This document shows positions 14,925 through 16,811 of a stretch of DNA of 16,811 nt, piece after piece. This stretch comes from an uncultured Clostridia bacterium (GTDB lineage Bacteria; Bacillota; Clostridia; RGIG6154): contig CAKSDT010000032.1 of NCBI GenBank assembly GCA_934446135.1, positions 1 to 16,811 of the forward strand. The letters are read 5' to 3'. Under the pieces are notes generated by a model. It saw only the letters and a program-made list of their open reading frames with translations. It was not told the DNA's origin and searched no databases. The first letter of the stretch is position 1, and each line of letters begins with the position of its first letter. Both the position numbers and the translations under genes were made by a program.

Positions 14925-16571
14925 TTGAAAAACAAAATAATAATTATAATTTCTGCCATTTTGTTAGTCGTTCTTATTACCTCTGTTTCGGTTATGGGCG
15001 TAAACTATTCCAAAATCTACAGAGGCATTTCCTCGGAAGGAATACCCCTTGGCGGACTTACACAAAAGGATGCGGAAGAAAAACTAAATACCTTTTTTTC
15101 GGAAACTCCTGTTGTTAAACTTAAATCGGGAAATGACAAAATCGAACTGAATTTTGCAGATTACGGAGAATACAATTTTAAAAAAACTGCACAGGATGCT
15201 TATAAAACAGGCAGAAAAAATCTGTTTGATAAAATTTTCACATTTTCCACTCCGTTTGTTAAAAGAAATGTAAATCTGATTTCAAACATTTCGGAAGAAT
15301 CTGTTAAAGATAAAATTTCAGAGTTCCAGTCCGGTATCCCTGATGCTTATATTGATACAAGTTACGAAATAGACGGTGACAAACTTATAATATACCCGGG
15401 TAAAAGCGGCAAAACAATCGATACCGACAAGACATTAAAAGAAGTTCTAAAAGCATTTTCTTCAGCATTTTCTTCAGCATTTACAAAAGAAATAGAAGTA
15501 AGTACAAAGGATAAAAAGTACGATGGTATTGACATTAACAAAATATACAAAGAAGTCCATTCTAAACCTGTAAATGCGTCAGTTGATGAAAAAACAGAAA
15601 AAATAACTCCGTCTAAAAACGGGTACGACTTTGATGTAAAAAAAGCGAAGCAAATCATAAAAAATGCAAATGAATCTGACATAATCGAAATCGATTTATT
15701 GGTAACAGAACCTGAAATCACCCTTGATATGCTCACAAATAAGTTTTTTAAAGATACTATTGCAACATATAAAACTTATTACAGTACTGCTGATTCAAAC
15801 AGAGCATCAAATGTATCGCTTGCAGCATCAAAAATTAACGGCACAGTTTTGAATCCGGGAGAAGTTTTTTCATATAACGGGGTCGTTGGAAACAGGACCG
15901 CTTCTGCAGGCTTCAAATCTGCACATGTATATGTCGGCTCAAATGTAGTAGACGGTATAGGGGGCGGAATATGTCAGGTTTCATCAACACTTTACAATGC
16001 CGTTTTGTATTCAAATCTTGGTATAGTATCAAGAACGAATCACTCACTGCCTGTTTCTTATGTTCCAAAAGGTCAGGACGCGACAGTTTCCTGGGGAACT
16101 ATTGACTTCAAATTTAAAAATACACTCTCAAAACCGATAAAAATATCTGCCGATGCCTCGGGAGGAGTTTGTACCGTTTCTATACTCGGCACAAAAGAAA
16201 ACAACTATAAAATTAATGTTTTAAACACTACGGTTTCAACCATTCCTTTCGAAACTGAATACACAGAAGATGAAACACTGAGTCCAGGAACTGAAAAAAT
16301 CATTCAAAGAGGTGTAAACGGATGTGTTGTTGTTTCAGCAAGACAGGTAATTGAAAACGGAAAAGTCATAAAAACAGAGTCTTTGCCTAAAAGCACATAT
16401 CTCCCGACAAAACAAAAAGTTTTAAGAAACACAAAAACAGCCACGACAGAACCTGAAGTTCCTGCACCGCCTGTTGAAGAAACACCGGAAGAAAGTACCG
16501 AACCCACACCGGAATTGCCCGAAACACCTGACGAAACCGAACAACCGGAAAAAGAAGTAACAGAAGAGTAA
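14925..16571 (+). CDS. VanW-domain, G5-domain cell-surface protein
   Basis: The product is 548 aa. I place the start at the TTG of 14925-14927 because GGAGGG lies seven bases upstream; the ATG at 14910, overlapping the previous stop, has no ribosome binding site. Residues of about 5-25 form one membrane anchor or uncleaved signal. Two peptidoglycan-binding-type (PG_binding_4/YoaR) modules follow, each with a GxxxGGLTxxDA- or KxIxPxKxGxD-like segment (about 30-270). The VanW domain is at about 285-425 with GGGICQVSSTLYNA and RTNHSLPVSYVPKGQDATV. A G5-like domain is at about 440-505, then a tail rich in Pro, Glu and Thr. The protein probably acts at the cell wall; its activity is not known. The VanW name does not imply vancomycin resistance here, as no other van genes are present. 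Confidence 0.9.
   Translation: MKNKIIIIISAILLVVLITSVSVMGVNYSKIYRGISSEGIPLGGLTQKDAEEKLNTFFSETPVVKLKSGNDKIELNFADYGEYNFKKTAQDAYKTGRKNLFDKIFTFSTPFVKRNVNLISNISEESVKDKISEFQSGIPDAYIDTSYEIDGDKLIIYPGKSGKTIDTDKTLKEVLKAFSSAFSSAFTKEIEVSTKDKKYDGIDINKIYKEVHSKPVNASVDEKTEKITPSKNGYDFDVKKAKQIIKNANESDIIEIDLLVTEPEITLDMLTNKFFKDTIATYKTYYSTADSNRASNVSLAASKINGTVLNPGEVFSYNGVVGNRTASAGFKSAHVYVGSNVVDGIGGGICQVSSTLYNAVLYSNLGIVSRTNHSLPVSYVPKGQDATVSWGTIDFKFKNTLSKPIKISADASGGVCTVSILGTKENNYKINVLNTTVSTIPFETEYTEDETLSPGTEKIIQRGVNGCVVVSARQVIENGKVIKTESLPKSTYLPTKQKVLRNTKTATTEPEVPAPPVEETPEESTEPTPELPETPDETEQPEKEVTEE
15453..15482 (+). repeat. 12-bp tandem microrepeat inside the VanW gene
   Basis: GCATTTTCTTCA occurs twice in tandem (15453-15464, 15465-15476), followed by a partial third GCATTT. 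It encodes AFSS-AFSS-AF, at residues of about 177-186. The unit is a multiple of three, so copy-number change would keep the frame. Confidence 0.8.
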
Positions 16572-16580
16572 TTTTTTTAA

Positions 16581-16611
16581 AAAAACAGGGTGCAAAATGC
16601 ACCCTGTTTTT
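16581..16611 (+). terminator. Rho-independent terminator of the LUD-VanW operon
   Basis: A perfect 14-bp stem (16581-16594 with 16598-16611) with core ACAGGGTGCA and a 3-base AAA loop ends in a run of five T. It begins nine bases after the VanW stop codon. Flanking A and T tracts could let it work in both directions. Confidence 0.9.
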
Positions 16612-16641
16612 CAGTGTGTCGATAAACTTATCGACACACTG
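16612..16641. repeat. Perfect 30-nt palindrome next to the terminator
   Basis: CAGTGTGTCGATAA (16612-16625) and TTATCGACACACTG (16628-16641) are exact inverted copies separated by two bases. It starts directly after the terminator stem and is followed by GGGGGC, not by a T run, so it is not a second terminator of the standard kind. It may be a dispersed REP-like element. Confidence 0.7.
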
Positions 16642-16668
16642 GGGGCTTCGAAAAGGGAAGGTGAATTT

Positions 16669-16719
16669 GCCGAACATGAATTTGTCGGCGTATGTGTATA
16701 CGGCAGAGTTTATGTTCGG
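16669..16719 (+). other. Segment with two competing stem-loops
   Basis: An 11-bp stem (16670-16680 with 16709-16719, one G-U pair) encloses a small inner hairpin with CGTAT at 16689-16693 pairing ATACG at 16698-16702. Alternatively GCCGA (16669-16673) pairs with TCGGC (16685-16689), which uses the same bases. Nothing is known to me that matches it. It could be part of an untranslated leader for the next gene or of a dispersed repeat starting at 16612. Confidence 0.35.
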
Positions 16720-16783
16720 GAGAGTGTGAAAAAAAGTCTGTAAAAATGATTCCTTCTATGATAGATCGTAGGGGGAATTTTTT

Positions 16784-16811
16784 ATGGCAAGACGAAGACG
16801 AGAAAGAGTGA
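16784..16811 (+). CDS. Start of a small basic protein, possibly an alpha/beta-type small acid-soluble spore protein (partial)
   Basis: An ATG at 16784-16786 follows GGGGG by eight bases and opens the frame MARRRRERV up to the window edge. The Met-Ala-Arg-rich opening resembles the N-termini of some clostridial alpha/beta-type spore DNA-binding proteins, but nine residues are too few to be sure. I saw no convincing sigma-G promoter upstream; TATGATA at 16757-16763 is only a weak -10 candidate. Confidence 0.45.

Noticed and set aside
14925..16571. Vancomycin resistance gene vanW
   Set aside because: VanW domains occur widely in clostridial cell-wall proteins; no vanA/B, vanH, vanX or vanRS genes are present.
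16597..16743. A 48-codon plus-strand frame (starts MHPVFQCVDKLIDTLGASK)
   Set aside because: It starts inside the terminator stem, its first part is just the translated palindrome, and the rest covers the folded segment. I treat it as chance, although it is open throughout.
1..16811. CRISPR array, tRNA, rRNA, known riboswitch
   Set aside because: No regularly spaced short repeats, cloverleaf sequences, rRNA segments or recognisable aptamers were found on reading either strand.

Overview
The window looks like chromosomal DNA of a low-GC Bacillota, most likely a gut or plant-fibre-associated member of the Clostridia. The grounds are AT-rich DNA with strong GGAGG-type ribosome binding sites, an LplB/YtcP-type sugar ABC transporter with a YtcQ-like lipoprotein, a secreted enzyme ending in a copper-amine-oxidase-N-like 'stalk' domain, a VanW/G5 cell-wall protein, a clostridial-type LUD protein, and possibly the start of a small acid-soluble spore protein. 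The genus cannot be read from the sequence.

Region 1 (1-8589, minus strand) is a glycan-utilisation operon. Transcription runs from high to low coordinates: GH95 alpha-L-fucosidase/L-galactosidase (cytoplasmic), two ABC permeases, a sugar-binding lipoprotein, a secreted right-handed beta-helix enzyme, and the start of another secreted protein cut off by the window edge. Gaps are 11-66 bases. A sigma-A promoter (TTGAAA-18-TATAAT) precedes the GH95 gene, with a CcpA cre-like sequence across its -35 and a perfect dyad just upstream. A consistent model is that the secreted enzyme(s) trim a fucose- or L-galactose-bearing polysaccharide, the lipoprotein and permeases import the oligosaccharide, and cytosolic GH95 removes the terminal sugar. 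No ATPase is present; such systems usually share an MsmX-type ATPase encoded elsewhere.

Region 2 (8604-12170) is the unusual part. A divergent plus-strand serine hydrolase gene is followed by a long bidirectional terminator and then a second GH95 gene. This copy is identical to the first over about 2,219 bp, from the outer edge of the -35 box to one base past the stop codon, in the same orientation. Just upstream of the identical block the two copies are still recognisably related but clearly diverged. This fits recent gene conversion or duplication, or possibly an assembly fault.

Region 3 (12211-14126, minus) is a pyrimidine-salvage operon: uridine phosphorylase, cytidine deaminase and a DUF554 membrane protein, with overlapping genes. 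Region 4 (14260-16571, plus) is a LUD-domain protein followed by a VanW/G5 cell-wall protein, closed by a clear terminator. Regions 3 and 4 are driven by back-to-back promoters, each TTGACA-17-TAAAAT. Region 5 (16612-16811) holds a perfect 30-nt palindrome, a segment with two competing folds, and the first nine codons of a small basic protein. No rRNA, tRNA, CRISPR array, insertion sequence or phage gene was seen. No gene-free stretch exceeds 300 bases.
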